NCBI RefSeq assembly: GCF_016919245.1
Contig: NZ_JAFEJA010000001.1
Span: forward strand, 1,178,001 to 1,242,000
Origin: Streptomyces zhihengii
GTDB lineage: Bacteria; Actinomycetota; Actinomycetes; Streptomycetales; Streptomycetaceae
Length of the DNA: 64,000 nt
Direction of reading: 5' to 3'
Position numbers and translations under genes: made by a program. This document shows, piece after piece, positions 15,790 to 25,450 of this stretch; position 1 is the first letter of the stretch; every line of letters starts with the position of its first letter. The notes under the pieces were generated by a model that saw nothing but the letters and a program-made list of their open reading frames with translations, had not been told where the DNA came from and did no database searches.

Positions 15790-16919
15790 CGGTCCTCCTG
15801 CGGAGCGGTCAGGTCCACGCCCCAGTCACGGGCGACGTCCGCGGTGTGCGCGCCGGGCAGGGCGGGCGGCCGGGTCAGGGCGCCCGGGGTGGCGGAGAAG
15901 CGGGGCGCGGGTGCGGGCTGGGTGACACCGCCGTGGTCGACGAAGGTCGACCGGGCCGCGAGATGGGGGTGCGCGGCGGCCTCGCGCAGCCCGAGCACGG
16001 GCGCGACGCAGGCGTCGGAGCCCTCGAAGACGGCCGTCCACTCGGCGCGGGTGCGGGACCTGAAGCGGGCGGCGACGGCCTCGCGCAGTTCGTCCCAGCG
16101 GCCGAAGTCCTTGCGCGCGGGGACCTCGTCGGCGATGCCGAGCAGGGTGATGAACTCGTCGTAGAACTTCTGCTCCAGCGCCCCGACCGCCATGTACTCG
16201 CCGTCGGCGGTCTCGTAGGTGCCGTAGAAGGGGCAGCCGCCGTCGAGGAGGTTGGCGCCGCGGCGGTCCTGCCAGCCGCCGGCGGCCATCATGCCGTGGA
16301 TCATGGTGGTCAGATGGGCCGCTCCGTCGACGATGGCCGCGTCCACGACCTGGCCCCGGCCGCCCTCGGAGCGGGCGTGCTGGAGGGCGGCGAGGACGCC
16401 GATGACGAGGTAGAGCGAGCCGCCCGCGTAGTCGCCGAGCAGATTGGCCGGGACCACGGGCGGCCGGTCCGCCTCGCCGACCATGGAGAGGGCGCCGGTC
16501 ACGGCGATGTAGCCGATGTCGTGTCCGGCGCGCTCGGCGAGCGGGCCGTCCTGGCCCCAGCCGGTCATCCGTCCGTAGACCAGGCGCGGATTGCGGGCGA
16601 GGCACGCGTCGGGGCCGACGCCGAGGCGTTCGGCGACGCCCGGCCGGTAGCCCTCGACGAGGATGTCGGCCTTCTCCACGAGGTCGAGGGTGCGTGCCCT
16701 GCCCTCGTCGGTCTTGAGATCGAGCAGCACGGAGCGCTTGCCCCGGTTGGTGAGGTCGCGGGCGGGGTCGATGCCGAGCCCCGCGCCGCCGGGACGGTCG
16801 ACGCGCACGACGTCCGCTCCCAGGTCGGCCAGGTGCATGGCGGCGAACGGGCCGGGCCCGATGCCCGCCAGTTCGACCACACGCACCCCGGCCAGCGGAC
16901 CGTTCCCTGACGCTGTCAT
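15786..16919 (-). CDS. CaiB/BaiF CoA-transferase family (racemase-like)
   Basis: A 377-residue class III CoA-transferase family protein. The N-terminus GVRVVELAGIGPGPFAAMHLADLGADV and the DLKTDEGRA and RMTGWGQDGPLAERAGHDI segments place it near alpha-methylacyl-CoA racemases, which epimerise 2-methyl branched acyl-CoAs so that beta-oxidation can proceed. The conserved Asp follows in GHDIGYIAVTG. It is the first gene of the operon and overlaps the acyl-CoA dehydrogenase start by four bases. I chose ATG at 16919 (GGGGGCTGG just upstream); the frame stays open further but loses homology. Racemase versus CoA-transferase activity is not settled. Confidence 0.88.
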   Translation of the reverse strand: MTASGNGPLAGVRVVELAGIGPGPFAAMHLADLGADVVRVDRPGGAGLGIDPARDLTNRGKRSVLLDLKTDEGRARTLDLVEKADILVEGYRPGVAERLGVGPDACLARNPRLVYGRMTGWGQDGPLAERAGHDIGYIAVTGALSMVGEADRPPVVPANLLGDYAGGSLYLVIGVLAALQHARSEGGRGQVVDAAIVDGAAHLTTMIHGMMAAGGWQDRRGANLLDGGCPFYGTYETADGEYMAVGALEQKFYDEFITLLGIADEVPARKDFGRWDELREAVAARFRSRTRAEWTAVFEGSDACVAPVLGLREAAAHPHLAARSTFVDHGGVTQPAPAPRFSATPGALTRPPALPGAHTADVARDWGVDLTAPQEDR

Positions 16920-16960
16920 CCAGCCCCCAGCAGTGTGACACAACTGATGTAACACCAGTG

Positions 16961-16989
16961 ATGGTAAGAACACGTTCCACTCGGCACAA
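16961..16989 (-). promoter_or_regulatory. Promoter of beta-oxidation operon with KstR-like operator
   Basis: On the minus strand TTGTGC (16989-16984) and TACCAT (16966-16961) are 17 bases apart, a good housekeeping promoter about 34 bases upstream of the first codon's leader. Between them, AAGAACACGTTCCA (16966-16979) fits the mycobacterial KstR consensus TnnAACnnGTTnnA at all but the first position. Confidence 0.65.
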
Positions 16990-17000
16990 GGCTTTCGGCC

Positions 17001-17017
17001 GAGCAAGCGCTTAGCTC
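17001..17017. promoter_or_regulatory. Candidate second operator, CAAGCGCTT palindrome
   Basis: GAGCAAGCGCTTAGCTC contains the exact palindrome AAGCGCTT and flanking GAGC/GCTC. It resembles TetR sites near acyl-CoA genes (for example KstR2, CAAGnnCTTG, with one mismatch). It lies upstream of the -35 of the beta-oxidation promoter. Confidence 0.4.
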
Positions 17018-17123
17018 TGCGGACTCTGCCAGGTTACCGATGGGGAACACGTCTTCTGCCGGGCGGCGCGGCGCGCTAGCCTCGGCCACCGGCATGGACA
17101 CGGCACAGCAGGCGGAGGAGCCC

Positions 17124-18323
17124 TTGAACAGCCAGAACGGGACCGGTCGCGACGAGCGCCCGTACGACATCGTGCTCTTCGGCGCGACGGGCTTCGTCGG
17201 CGTGCTCACCGCCGAGTACCTGGCGCGCAACGCGCCGCCCGGCTGCCGCTGGGCGGTCGCCGGGCGCAGCGCGGCGAAGCTGGCGCGGCTGCGGGAGCGG
17301 CTGACCGCGATCGACCCGGGGTGCGCCGAGCTGCCCCTGATCGTCGCGGACGCCTCCGACGCGGCCGCCCTGCGCGACCTCGCGCGCTCCACCCGCGCCG
17401 TCGCGACGACCGTCGGCCCCTACGTCTGGTACGGCGAGCCGCTGGTGGCCGCCTGCGCGGAGGCCGGCACCCACTACGCCGACCTGACCGGTGAACCGGA
17501 GTTCGTGGACGCGATGTTCGTCGCCCACGACGCGCGCGCCCGGGAGACCGGGGCCCGTCTGGTGCACGCCTGCGGCTTCGACTCGGTCCCCCACGACCTG
17601 GGCGCGTACTGGACCGTCCAGCAGCTCCCCGAGGGGGTGCCGCTGCGGATCGACGGGTTCCTGCGCTCCAACGCGATGTTCTCCGGCGGCACCTTCGCCT
17701 CCGCGCTCACCGCGATGGGGCGGGGCGCCCAGACGCTGCGGGCCGCGCGGGAGCGGCGGCTGCACGAGCCCCGGCTGGTGGGGCGGCGCGCGAGCGCCCC
17801 GCTCGGCGCACCGCGCTTCAGCCGGGAGACCGGCGCCTGGGCACTGCCGCTGCCCACCATCGACGGCCAGGTCATCGCCCGCTCGGCACGCGCGCTGGAC
17901 CGCTACGGGCCGGACTTCCGCTACCGCCACTACGCCGCGGTGCGCACGCTCCCGATGGCGCTCGGCGGCCCCGCGTTCGTGGGGGCCGGTCTCGCCCTGG
18001 CGCAGATCCCGGCCGCCCGGCGCTGGCTCATCTCCCGCTACGAGCCCGGCACCGGCCCGGACACCGCCCGCCGTGCGCGGAGCTGGTTCTCGGTCCGCTT
18101 CGTCGGCGAGGGCGGCGGCCGGAGGGTGTTCACCGAGGTGACGGGCGGGGACCCGGGCTACGACGAGACCGCGAAGATCCTCGCCGAGTCCGTGCTGAGC
18201 CTCGCCTTCGACGATCTGCCGCCGCGCTCGGGCCAGTTGACACCGGTGGTCGCGATGGGCGACGCCCTGCTGTCCCGCCTGCGGGCGGCGGGGATGGGCT
18301 TCCGGGTGGCGCACACGGAGTGA
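17124..18323 (+). CDS. Saccharopine-dehydrogenase-like NAD(P)-binding protein (trans-acting enoyl reductase type)
   Basis: A 399-residue Rossmann-fold protein starting YDIVLFGATGFVGVLTAEYLA, with AVAGRSAAKLARLRERL and HACGFDSVPHDLGAYW further on. It belongs to the group with mycobacterial trans-acting enoyl reductases (Rv2953-like) that reduce lipid intermediates made by polyketide synthases, but no synthase is nearby. I chose the TTG at 17124 because GGCGGAGGAG lies three bases upstream; an in-frame ATG at 17094 sits 11 bases after a TAGCCT -10-like box and could give a nearly leaderless start. It is divergent from the beta-oxidation operon. Confidence 0.8.
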   Translation: MNSQNGTGRDERPYDIVLFGATGFVGVLTAEYLARNAPPGCRWAVAGRSAAKLARLRERLTAIDPGCAELPLIVADASDAAALRDLARSTRAVATTVGPYVWYGEPLVAACAEAGTHYADLTGEPEFVDAMFVAHDARARETGARLVHACGFDSVPHDLGAYWTVQQLPEGVPLRIDGFLRSNAMFSGGTFASALTAMGRGAQTLRAARERRLHEPRLVGRRASAPLGAPRFSRETGAWALPLPTIDGQVIARSARALDRYGPDFRYRHYAAVRTLPMALGGPAFVGAGLALAQIPAARRWLISRYEPGTGPDTARRARSWFSVRFVGEGGGRRVFTEVTGGDPGYDETAKILAESVLSLAFDDLPPRSGQLTPVVAMGDALLSRLRAAGMGFRVAHTE

Positions 18324-18494
18324 CGGCGGGGCCGGGGCGACGGCGCCGGGGGCAGCGGGGCCACAGGCCGGAAACCCTGGGCCGCGAACCCGAAGACGAG
18401 CCGCAGACCCCGGATTCCCCGGCCGGCGCCGCGCCGGGCCGGGAGCCCGCTCCCGGGAGGGCAGCCGCACGGAGAGGCGCGGGCCCCACAGCGC

Positions 18495-18530
18495 GCTGAC
18501 CCCCGCCCCGGGCCCGGGGCGGGGGTCAGC
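18495..18530. terminator. Perfect 36-bp palindrome, shared terminator
   Basis: Two exact 18-bp arms (left arm GCTGACCCCCGCCCCGGG) meet without a spacer between the convergent reductase and DUF4383 genes. As RNA it would form a very stable hairpin from either strand. Confidence 0.8.
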
Positions 18531-18544
18531 ACAGGGGCGGGCGG

Positions 18545-19141
18545 TCAGCCGTGTCCGTGGCGGCCGATGCCCCGGCGCGGGGCGCTGCCCGGGTCGCCCA
18601 GCGTCGCGGCGCCGCTCGCGGCGGGTGCCGGTGCGGGGCCGACGGCGGGCGCCCGGTCCGCGGCGGGCACCGCGGCCGCGGGGTCGCCGTGGCGGCGGCG
18701 CCAGTAGGGGTTGTCGGGCGACAGGCCGCCGGAGACCCGCCCGTACATCCCGAACGTCATGATCACGAGGCCCATGACGAAGCTGAACATCACGTTCGAC
18801 ATGCCGAAGTCCAGGAAGTTGCCCGCGCGGTCCAGCACGAAGATGTGGTAGAAGCCGCTCAGCACGAACAGCACCCCCACGGTCATGTTCACCGTCGAGG
18901 CCACATTGCCCCCGATCAGGCCGCCCACGATCAGCGCGAGGCCCACGACCGTGGAGATGACGCTGAGCGCCACGTTGGTCGTCATGCCCGCGATGGTGTC
19001 GCCGGAGGTCGAGAAGGGGCTGAGGGCGTCGGCGAAGCCCAGGCAGCCGAACACGATCAGGGCGACGCCGCAGAGGACCGCACCGTACCGGTACACGGTC
19101 GCCAGACGATGGTCGACCGGAAGCTCGTCTCGCAGTTTCAT
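18545..19141 (-). CDS. DUF4383 membrane protein
   Basis: A 198-residue integral membrane protein with four predicted helices (around YGAVLCGVALIVFGCLG, NVALSVISTVVGLALIVGG, MTVGVLFVLSGFYHIFVL and VMFSFVMGLVIMTFGMY), the DUF4383 pattern. The C-terminal 60 residues are cytoplasmic and Ala/Pro-rich. It begins MKLRDELPVDHRLATVYR, as is common in Streptomyces members. The function of the family is unknown. It is monocistronic: 60 bp separate its start from the endonuclease V stop and a strong hairpin follows its stop. Confidence 0.85.
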   Translation of the reverse strand: MKLRDELPVDHRLATVYRYGAVLCGVALIVFGCLGFADALSPFSTSGDTIAGMTTNVALSVISTVVGLALIVGGLIGGNVASTVNMTVGVLFVLSGFYHIFVLDRAGNFLDFGMSNVMFSFVMGLVIMTFGMYGRVSGGLSPDNPYWRRRHGDPAAAVPAADRAPAVGPAPAPAASGAATLGDPGSAPRRGIGRHGHG

Positions 19142-19201
19142 GCACCCTTTTCGCGGGAGTTCGTCCCACTGGATGCGACGGGCGGCCGATACGCGGCGGT
19201 T

Positions 19202-19909
19202 TCACCCGCCGGGCGCAACGGCCGCCGCCTCGCGCAGCGCCGCGCGGCAGAGCGCGTCCGCGCGACGCGTCGTCTCCGGGAGACGGAACTCGGGTGCCAG
19301 GTGCAGGGTGTGCGCACAGGCCGCGTCGAGACCGACCCGGTGGCCGGCCGAGACGAACACCGGTTTCACGCCCTCCCGGGTGCGCAGCGCGCGGCCGACC
19401 TCCTCGCCGTCGCCGGCGAGCAGCGGGGTCCAGGAGCCGCGGGCGGTGCCCGGTTCGGCGTGGTCGAAGACGAACGGGTTCTTGGCGACGCCGATGACCC
19501 GCAGCCCGGTGAGCACCCCGAGGTGGCTGGCGAGACCGAAGCGGCGCGGGTGCGCCCTGCCGTAGCCGTCGCACACCACGAGCCCGGGATCGGCCCGCAG
19601 CGCGCCGAGGGCGGCGAGGACGGTCGGTATCTCGCGGAAGGCGAGCAGGCCGGGGACGTACGGGAAGGAGACCCGGCCCACGGCCGTGGCCTCGGCGACG
19701 ACGGCCAGGGTCGCGGCGTCCAGGACGACGGCGGCGGCAGCGACGAGGTCGCGTTCGTCGTCGTAGGCGACGTCCACCCCCGTCACCGTTCCGGTGCCGG
19801 GCGGCGGGCCCGCCTCGTCGAGGACGACCCGTTCCCGCAGGGCGTCCTGGACGGCGCGTGCGGCTTCCTCGGTGGCCGGCCAGCCGGCGGGGGCTTCTAC
19901 GATCTCCAT
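19202..19909 (-). CDS. nfi: Endonuclease V (deoxyinosine-specific)
   Basis: A 235-residue endonuclease V that nicks DNA near deoxyinosine for repair of deaminated adenine. Family motifs appear in order: VTGVDVAYDD (first metal Asp), FPYVPGLLAFREIP (Glu), VVCDGYGRAHPRRFGLASHLG (Asp, His) and GVAKNPFVF. I chose ATG at 19909: a TAGGGT box lies 10 bases upstream, so the transcript would be nearly leaderless, and a GTG at 19921 would fall inside that box. It is divergent from the YciI gene across 47 bp. Confidence 0.9.
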   Translation of the reverse strand: MEIVEAPAGWPATEEAARAVQDALRERVVLDEAGPPPGTGTVTGVDVAYDDERDLVAAAAVVLDAATLAVVAEATAVGRVSFPYVPGLLAFREIPTVLAALGALRADPGLVVCDGYGRAHPRRFGLASHLGVLTGLRVIGVAKNPFVFDHAEPGTARGSWTPLLAGDGEEVGRALRTREGVKPVFVSAGHRVGLDAACAHTLHLAPEFRLPETTRRADALCRAALREAAAVAPGG

Positions 19910-19943
19910 GGTGCCGCCCACCCTAGGGGGCAGGGGCCGCCGG

Positions 19944-19949
19944 TAGCCT
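19944..19949 (+). promoter_or_regulatory. -10 box of leaderless YciI gene
   Basis: TAGCCT lies seven bases before the ATG at 19957, placing transcription start at or beside the first codon. No ribosome binding site precedes the gene. Confidence 0.6.
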
Positions 19950-19956
19950 GGCGATC

Positions 19957-20256
19957 ATGTTCGTACTGGAATTGACGTACACCGCGCCCGTCGAGCGCGT
20001 GGACACCCATCTCGACGCGCACATCGCATGGCTGGACGAGATGTACCAGGAGGGCGTCGTCATCGCGTCGGGGCGCAAGAACCCGCGGGACGGCGGGGTG
20101 CTCCTGGCCGTCGGCGACGACCGGGAGCACATCGAACGCCTCGCCGCGACCGACCCGTTCGTGACGGGCGGGGTGGCCGCGTACCGGGTCACCGAGTTCG
20201 CCGCGACCAGGACCGCGCCCGGCCTCGCCGCCTACCGGGAGCGCCCGGCCTCCTGA
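19957..20256 (+). CDS. YciI-family protein
   Basis: A 99-residue ferredoxin-like alpha/beta protein. The conserved His-Asp pair of the family is visible (VDTHLDAHIAWLDEMYQEG; DPFVTGGVAAYRVTEF). YciI proteins are proposed small hydrolases or lyases; the substrate here is unknown. The start is leaderless, with a TAGCCT -10 box just upstream. It stands alone, divergent from endonuclease V, and is followed by a hairpin at 20269. Confidence 0.85.
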   Translation: MFVLELTYTAPVERVDTHLDAHIAWLDEMYQEGVVIASGRKNPRDGGVLLAVGDDREHIERLAATDPFVTGGVAAYRVTEFAATRTAPGLAAYRERPAS

Positions 20257-20268
20257 CACCGGCCCGGT

Positions 20269-20293
20269 CCGGGCCCGCGTGGGGCGGGCCCGG
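20269..20293. terminator. Terminator hairpin after YciI gene
   Basis: CCGGGCCCGC and GCGGGCCCGG form an exact 10-bp stem with a 5-base loop, 13 bp past the stop codon. Imperfect pairing extends it outward. Confidence 0.6.
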
Positions 20294-20382
20294 CCCGGTG
20301 ACGCGGGAGCACGGACGCCGGTCCGGCGGCCGGGGCGCGGGTTCAACGGCGAGGCGCACCCCCGGACGCGGGATCGGCGGCG

Positions 20383-20423
20383 CCGGGACGCACTGCCCTG
20401 GGGCCGGGACGCACCGCCCTGGG
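20383..20423. repeat. 21-bp direct repeat, two copies
   Basis: CCGGGACGCACTGCCCTGGG at 20383 and the same with one change at 20404. It lies in the 209-bp gap between two convergent genes, which otherwise shows only a terminator. Confidence 0.8.
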
Positions 20424-20465
20424 TCCAGGAGGGACGGCCCCGGGGCCGGGAGCCAACGGCCCCGA

Positions 20466-21572
20466 TCAGCGGTGCCAGGACAGCCTGGCGATGCGGCCCT
20501 TCTCGCCGGAGGCCCAGCAACTGCCGTCCGCCGTGCAGTCGACGGTGTCGAACGAGCCGGTGTCGACCGTCCGCCAGGTGCGGCCGCCGTCGAGGGTGAG
20601 GTCGGTGCCGGTCGGGCCCACCGCGAGCGCCGCCGACCGGCCGCGGGGCAGCCACGCCACGCCCGACCGGTAGGCGGGCGGGGAGGTGCGGGCCCGCTCC
20701 CAGCTCCGCCCGCCGTCGCCGGTGACCGCCGCGGCCTGCGGGGAGGGCTCCCCCGTGCGGTAGTCCCCGCCGACGGCGATGCCGTGGCGGCGGCCCTGGA
20801 AGGCGAGCGCGAACACCCCGCGGGCGGGGTCTCCCGCCGGGATGGTGGTGGGGGCGACGGTCCAGGTCAGGCCGCGGTCCGCCGAATGCAGCACCCGGGC
20901 GGCGGCCGCTCCCCCGGTGGCCATCCAGACGTCCTTCGGGCCCGAGGCGACCAGGCACTGGCCGCTAGCGGCGAAGCCGGCCTCGCCGGGGAGCGCGGCG
21001 GGCATGCCCGCGTCGGGCAGCACCCGCCAGGACCGGCCGCCGTCGTCGGTCGACAGGATCCGGAACCGGCCGTCGACCGGGTCGCTCATCGCGAGGCCGT
21101 GGCGGCGGTCGAAGAAGGTCAGGCAGTCGTAGAACGCCCGCGGGTCGCCGTTGCGGAACGACTCCGTCCAGGTGGCGCCGCCGTCCTCGGTGCGCAGCAC
21201 CCGTGACGCCTCGCCCTCGCCGATCGCCAGCACCACGGCACGCCGTCCGTCGAACGCCTCGACGTCGCGGAACTCCAGCTCCCCCGCGCCCGGTGGCGAC
21301 ACGTCCTGCCAGGTGGTCCCGCCGTCCGCGGTGCGCAGCACCGTTCCCCGGGAGCCGGCGGCCCACGCCGTCCTCGCGTCGACCGGCGCGAGTCCCCGGA
21401 AGCGGGCGTCGGTCCCGGTGTCGGTGAGCCGCCAGCCGGGCGCCCCGGCCTTCGGCGCCCCGCCGCCCGTGCCCGTCGCGGCCTGAGCGGGAACGCCCGC
21501 CAGCACCGCCGCCACGGCCGCGGCGCAGAGCCCCACCGACACCGCTCGTCTCGTCTTCCCCTTGGACGTCAT
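20466..21572 (-). CDS. Secreted Ycf48/sialidase-like beta-propeller protein
   Basis: A 368-residue exported protein. Residues 1-31 are a signal peptide (MTSKGKTRRAVSVGLCAAA...). The rest is built of repeated blades with Asp-box-like motifs: RTADGGTTWQDVSP, RTEDGGATWTESF, STDDGGRSWRVLP, HSADRGLTWTV, TGDGGRSWERA and LDGGRTWRTV, giving at least six blades. The pattern is that of Ycf48/Hcf136-like propellers, which in cyanobacteria act in photosystem II assembly. In Streptomyces no catalytic residues are apparent, so a binding or scaffold role is more likely than sialidase activity. The ATG at 21572 starts the signal peptide. Confidence 0.85.
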   Translation of the reverse strand: MTSKGKTRRAVSVGLCAAAVAAVLAGVPAQAATGTGGGAPKAGAPGWRLTDTGTDARFRGLAPVDARTAWAAGSRGTVLRTADGGTTWQDVSPPGAGELEFRDVEAFDGRRAVVLAIGEGEASRVLRTEDGGATWTESFRNGDPRAFYDCLTFFDRRHGLAMSDPVDGRFRILSTDDGGRSWRVLPDAGMPAALPGEAGFAASGQCLVASGPKDVWMATGGAAAARVLHSADRGLTWTVAPTTIPAGDPARGVFALAFQGRRHGIAVGGDYRTGEPSPQAAAVTGDGGRSWERARTSPPAYRSGVAWLPRGRSAALAVGPTGTDLTLDGGRTWRTVDTGSFDTVDCTADGSCWASGEKGRIARLSWHR

Positions 21573-21757
21573 GGCGGTGGAAGCTAGCCCACGCGCCCCA
21601 CGGCGTCCAGAGTGCGAGACGGCCGGCACCCCGCGGGGCCCCTCGGTGACACAGCTCACGTGTCCCGCAGGTGCACGGAATCGGCCATTCCTACGTCTGT
21701 GGGGGTAGCAGCAGCCCCCGAGGGGCACCAGCGAGCCGCGGATGTGAGGAGCGGGCC

Positions 21758-22174
21758 ATGTCCACCGTCATCGAACAGGCCGTGCAGGCACGGCTCGTCG
21801 CGTCCGCGCCCCTTCTGGAGACGGTGCCGGCGACCCTGCACTACGACCGGGCGGACCCCTTCGCCGTGCGCATCGACTTTCCCGCGCCGGCCACCCTGGA
21901 AGGCGCGGACGTGTCGTGGGCGTTCTCCCGGGACCTGCTCGCCGACGGCGTCGACGAGCCCGCCGGTCTCGGCGACGTACGGGTGCGGCCGTACGGATAC
22001 GACCGCACGGTGCTGGAGTTCCACGCGCCGGAGGGCATCGCGATGGTGCACATCCGCACCGGGGAGCTGCGGCGCTTCCTGCGCCGGGCGCAGACGCTGG
22101 TGCCGTCCGGCAGCGAGCATCTGCACCTGGACCTCGACCGCGATCTGACCGCGCTGCTCGGCGACGCCCGCTGA
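21758..22174 (+). CDS. ssgD: SsgA-like sporulation/cell-division regulator (SsgD-like)
   Basis: A 138-residue SsgA-like protein, a family confined to morphologically complex actinobacteria that localises or controls septum and cell-wall machinery. Conserved blocks are LHYDRADPFAVRIDF, WAFSRDLLADGV, GDVRVRPYG, FLRRAQTLVPSGSE and LDLDRDLTALL. It is not SsgB-like in the central region. The order ssg gene then ABC-F gene resembles SCO6722 (ssgD) and SCO6720 in S. coelicolor from memory, which is why I suggest SsgD; this was not verified. The ATG at 21758 follows GAGGAGCGGGCC. Confidence 0.85.
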   Translation: MSTVIEQAVQARLVASAPLLETVPATLHYDRADPFAVRIDFPAPATLEGADVSWAFSRDLLADGVDEPAGLGDVRVRPYGYDRTVLEFHAPEGIAMVHIRTGELRRFLRRAQTLVPSGSEHLHLDLDRDLTALLGDAR

Positions 22175-22534
22175 CCCGGCGGGCGCCTGCGCGGCGTGGC
22201 GGGCGCCGGCCCGCGGCCCCGCCCGCGCAGGTGCGCCCGCCGCCGGCCCGGGCCGCTGCCCCGCCGGGAAAACCCTTTGCCGGGGGCCGTCGCCGCCCCC
22301 TACCGTTGGCGGCGGTTCTGTTGTCGTCGATCGGAGTGGGACGTTGCTCGTCTGAGGTCATGAGACACCCCCGCGGCACCTTCGTGTGCCCGCGCGCGTG
22401 TGCGACCTCGGCGTACAGCCGTCCACCGCCCCTGCCCGGCCGGGACCGTCCTCCCGTCGCCCCCCGGGGCCCCGTCGCGCACCCCGGTGTCTCCACCCGT
22501 TGCCCAGCCCCTTCTCTGCAACCGGGAGACCCGT
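22175..22534 (+). other. 360-bp gap: promoter and long leader of the ABC-F gene
   Basis: No gene is visible. After GC-rich spacer the strand carries TTGCCG-18-TACCGT, then about 220 bases of leader with small open frames. GGAGTGGG precedes a TTG-CTC-GTC-TGA mini-frame near 22344-22355. Confidence 0.6.
22277..22306 (+). promoter_or_regulatory. Promoter of the ABC-F gene
   Basis: TTGCCG (22277-22282) and TACCGT (22301-22306) are 18 bases apart, a typical vegetative promoter. Predicted start is near 22313, leaving a leader of about 220 nucleotides. Confidence 0.55.
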
Positions 22535-24175
<1,641 letters not shown>

Positions 24176-24244
24176 TGCGGCTCTCGCGTTCGCGGCCTGG
24201 CCTGCGGACATAACCACGTGCAAACGGACATCACGGATCCAGGC

Positions 24245-24303
24245 TTGGAGGAGTGCTTATCGCCCGCTTAACCTACGGTTTCGTAACCTACGAATCCGTA
24301 GGT
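24245..24303 (+). promoter_or_regulatory. Desaturase promoter with tandem palindromic operators
   Basis: TTGGAG (24245) and TAACCT (24269) are 18 bases apart. Directly downstream are TACGGTTTCGTA (24274-24285) and TACGAATCCGTA (24289-24300), each a TACGnnnnCGTA palindrome and together an 11/12 inverted repeat with a 3-bp spacer. A TetR-like repressor binding as a pair of dimers is likely. Confidence 0.65.
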
Positions 24304-24328
24304 AATACTCCCGTCCCCAGGAGCCCCC

Positions 24329-25303
24329 GTGACGATCACCTCTCCCCACCTCGGCAGTTCTGAAGCGTGGACGGACGCCCGTCTGCTGTACGCGCTGGAA
24401 GAAGTGGTGGAGAAGGAGCTCAACCGCCATCTCAAGGTCGCCAAGGACTGGATGCCGCACGAGTACGTGCCGTTCGGCGACGGCCGGAACTTCCCGGGCT
24501 TCTTCGAGGACGGCGAGGCGTGGGACCCGGAGCAGTCCAAGGTCACCGACGTCGGCAGGATCGCCCTGGTGGTGAACCTGCTGACCGAGGACAACCTGCC
24601 CAGCTACCACCACGAGATCGCGAGCCTCTTCGGACGGGACGGCGCCTGGGGCACCTGGGTGCACCGCTGGACCGCCGAGGAGGGCCGGCACGGCATCGTG
24701 ATGCGCGACTACCTGCTCACGTCGCGGGCGGTCGACCCGGACAAGCTGGAGCAGTTCCGCATGGCGCACATGGCGGAGGGCTTCGAGTCGGACAACCGGC
24801 ACTCGATGCTGCACTCCGTGGCGTACGTGGCCTTCCAGGAGCTGGCGACCCGCGTCTCGCACCGCAACACCGGCCACCAGTCGGGGGACCCGGTCTGCGA
24901 CCGGATGCTGGCACGGATCGCGACCGACGAGAACCTGCACATGGTCTTCTACCGGAACCTGCTGGGCGCGGCCTTCGAGCTCGCCCCCGACCTGACGATG
25001 CAGGCCGTGCGGGACGTGGTGGTCAACTTCCGCATGCCCGGACACGGCATGCCCGGCTTCGAGCGCGCCGCCGCGCAGATGGCGATCGGCGAGATCTACA
25101 ACATGCGCATCCACCACGACGACGTGCTCCAGCCCGTGCTGCGCTTCCTGAAGGTCATGGAGATCGACGGGCTCGGCCCGGAGGGCCGGCAGGCCCAGGA
25201 CGAGCTCGGCCTGTACATGAACGGCCTCGACGGGGAAGCGGCCAAGTTCGACGAGAAGCTCGCCGCGCGCAAGGCGCGGATGGCGGCCCGCGCGGGCCGC
25301 TGA
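24329..25303 (+). CDS. Acyl-ACP desaturase (DesA type)
   Basis: A 324-residue soluble diiron desaturase that introduces a double bond into acyl-carrier-protein-bound fatty acids. The iron ligands are recognisable in WTAEEGRHGIVMRDYL and IATDENLHMVFYRN (two E/DExxH motifs), with another Glu in LEEVVEKELNRH. It is related to the plant stearoyl-ACP desaturase and mycobacterial DesA. The GTG at 24329 follows CAGGAGCCCCC. It is a single gene with its own tandem operator upstream and a strong terminator downstream. Ferredoxin partners are not adjacent. The chain length and position of desaturation are not readable from the sequence. Confidence 0.93.
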   Translation: MTITSPHLGSSEAWTDARLLYALEEVVEKELNRHLKVAKDWMPHEYVPFGDGRNFPGFFEDGEAWDPEQSKVTDVGRIALVVNLLTEDNLPSYHHEIASLFGRDGAWGTWVHRWTAEEGRHGIVMRDYLLTSRAVDPDKLEQFRMAHMAEGFESDNRHSMLHSVAYVAFQELATRVSHRNTGHQSGDPVCDRMLARIATDENLHMVFYRNLLGAAFELAPDLTMQAVRDVVVNFRMPGHGMPGFERAAAQMAIGEIYNMRIHHDDVLQPVLRFLKVMEIDGLGPEGRQAQDELGLYMNGLDGEAAKFDEKLAARKARMAARAGR

Positions 25304-25331
25304 CACCGGCGGGCCGTACGGCCCGCCGAAG

Positions 25332-25378
25332 ACGGCCCGGTGGCCGGAGCCGCATCGCTCCGGCCACCGGGCCGTTTT
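25332..25378 (+). terminator. Strong intrinsic terminator of the desaturase gene
   Basis: An exact 19-bp stem (left arm ACGGCCCGGTGGCCGGAGC) with loop CGCATC is followed by TTTT. It starts 28 bp after the stop codon and is one of the few hairpins here with a T-run. Confidence 0.9.
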
Positions 25379-25450
25379 CCCCCGTTCCCCCTGTTCTCCC
25401 CCGTGCCGGGCCCGTCCCCGTGTTCCCCGCGGACCCGGCTCCCCCTTTCC

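Noticed and set aside
17040..17093. Longer N-terminus of the saccharopine-dehydrogenase-like protein
   Set aside because: The extra codons overlap the promoter-like TAGCCT box and add no conserved sequence.
20466..21572. Sialidase
   Set aside because: Asp-box-like blades are present, but the arginine triad and catalytic Tyr/Glu of sialidases are not apparent; the Ycf48-like description fits better.
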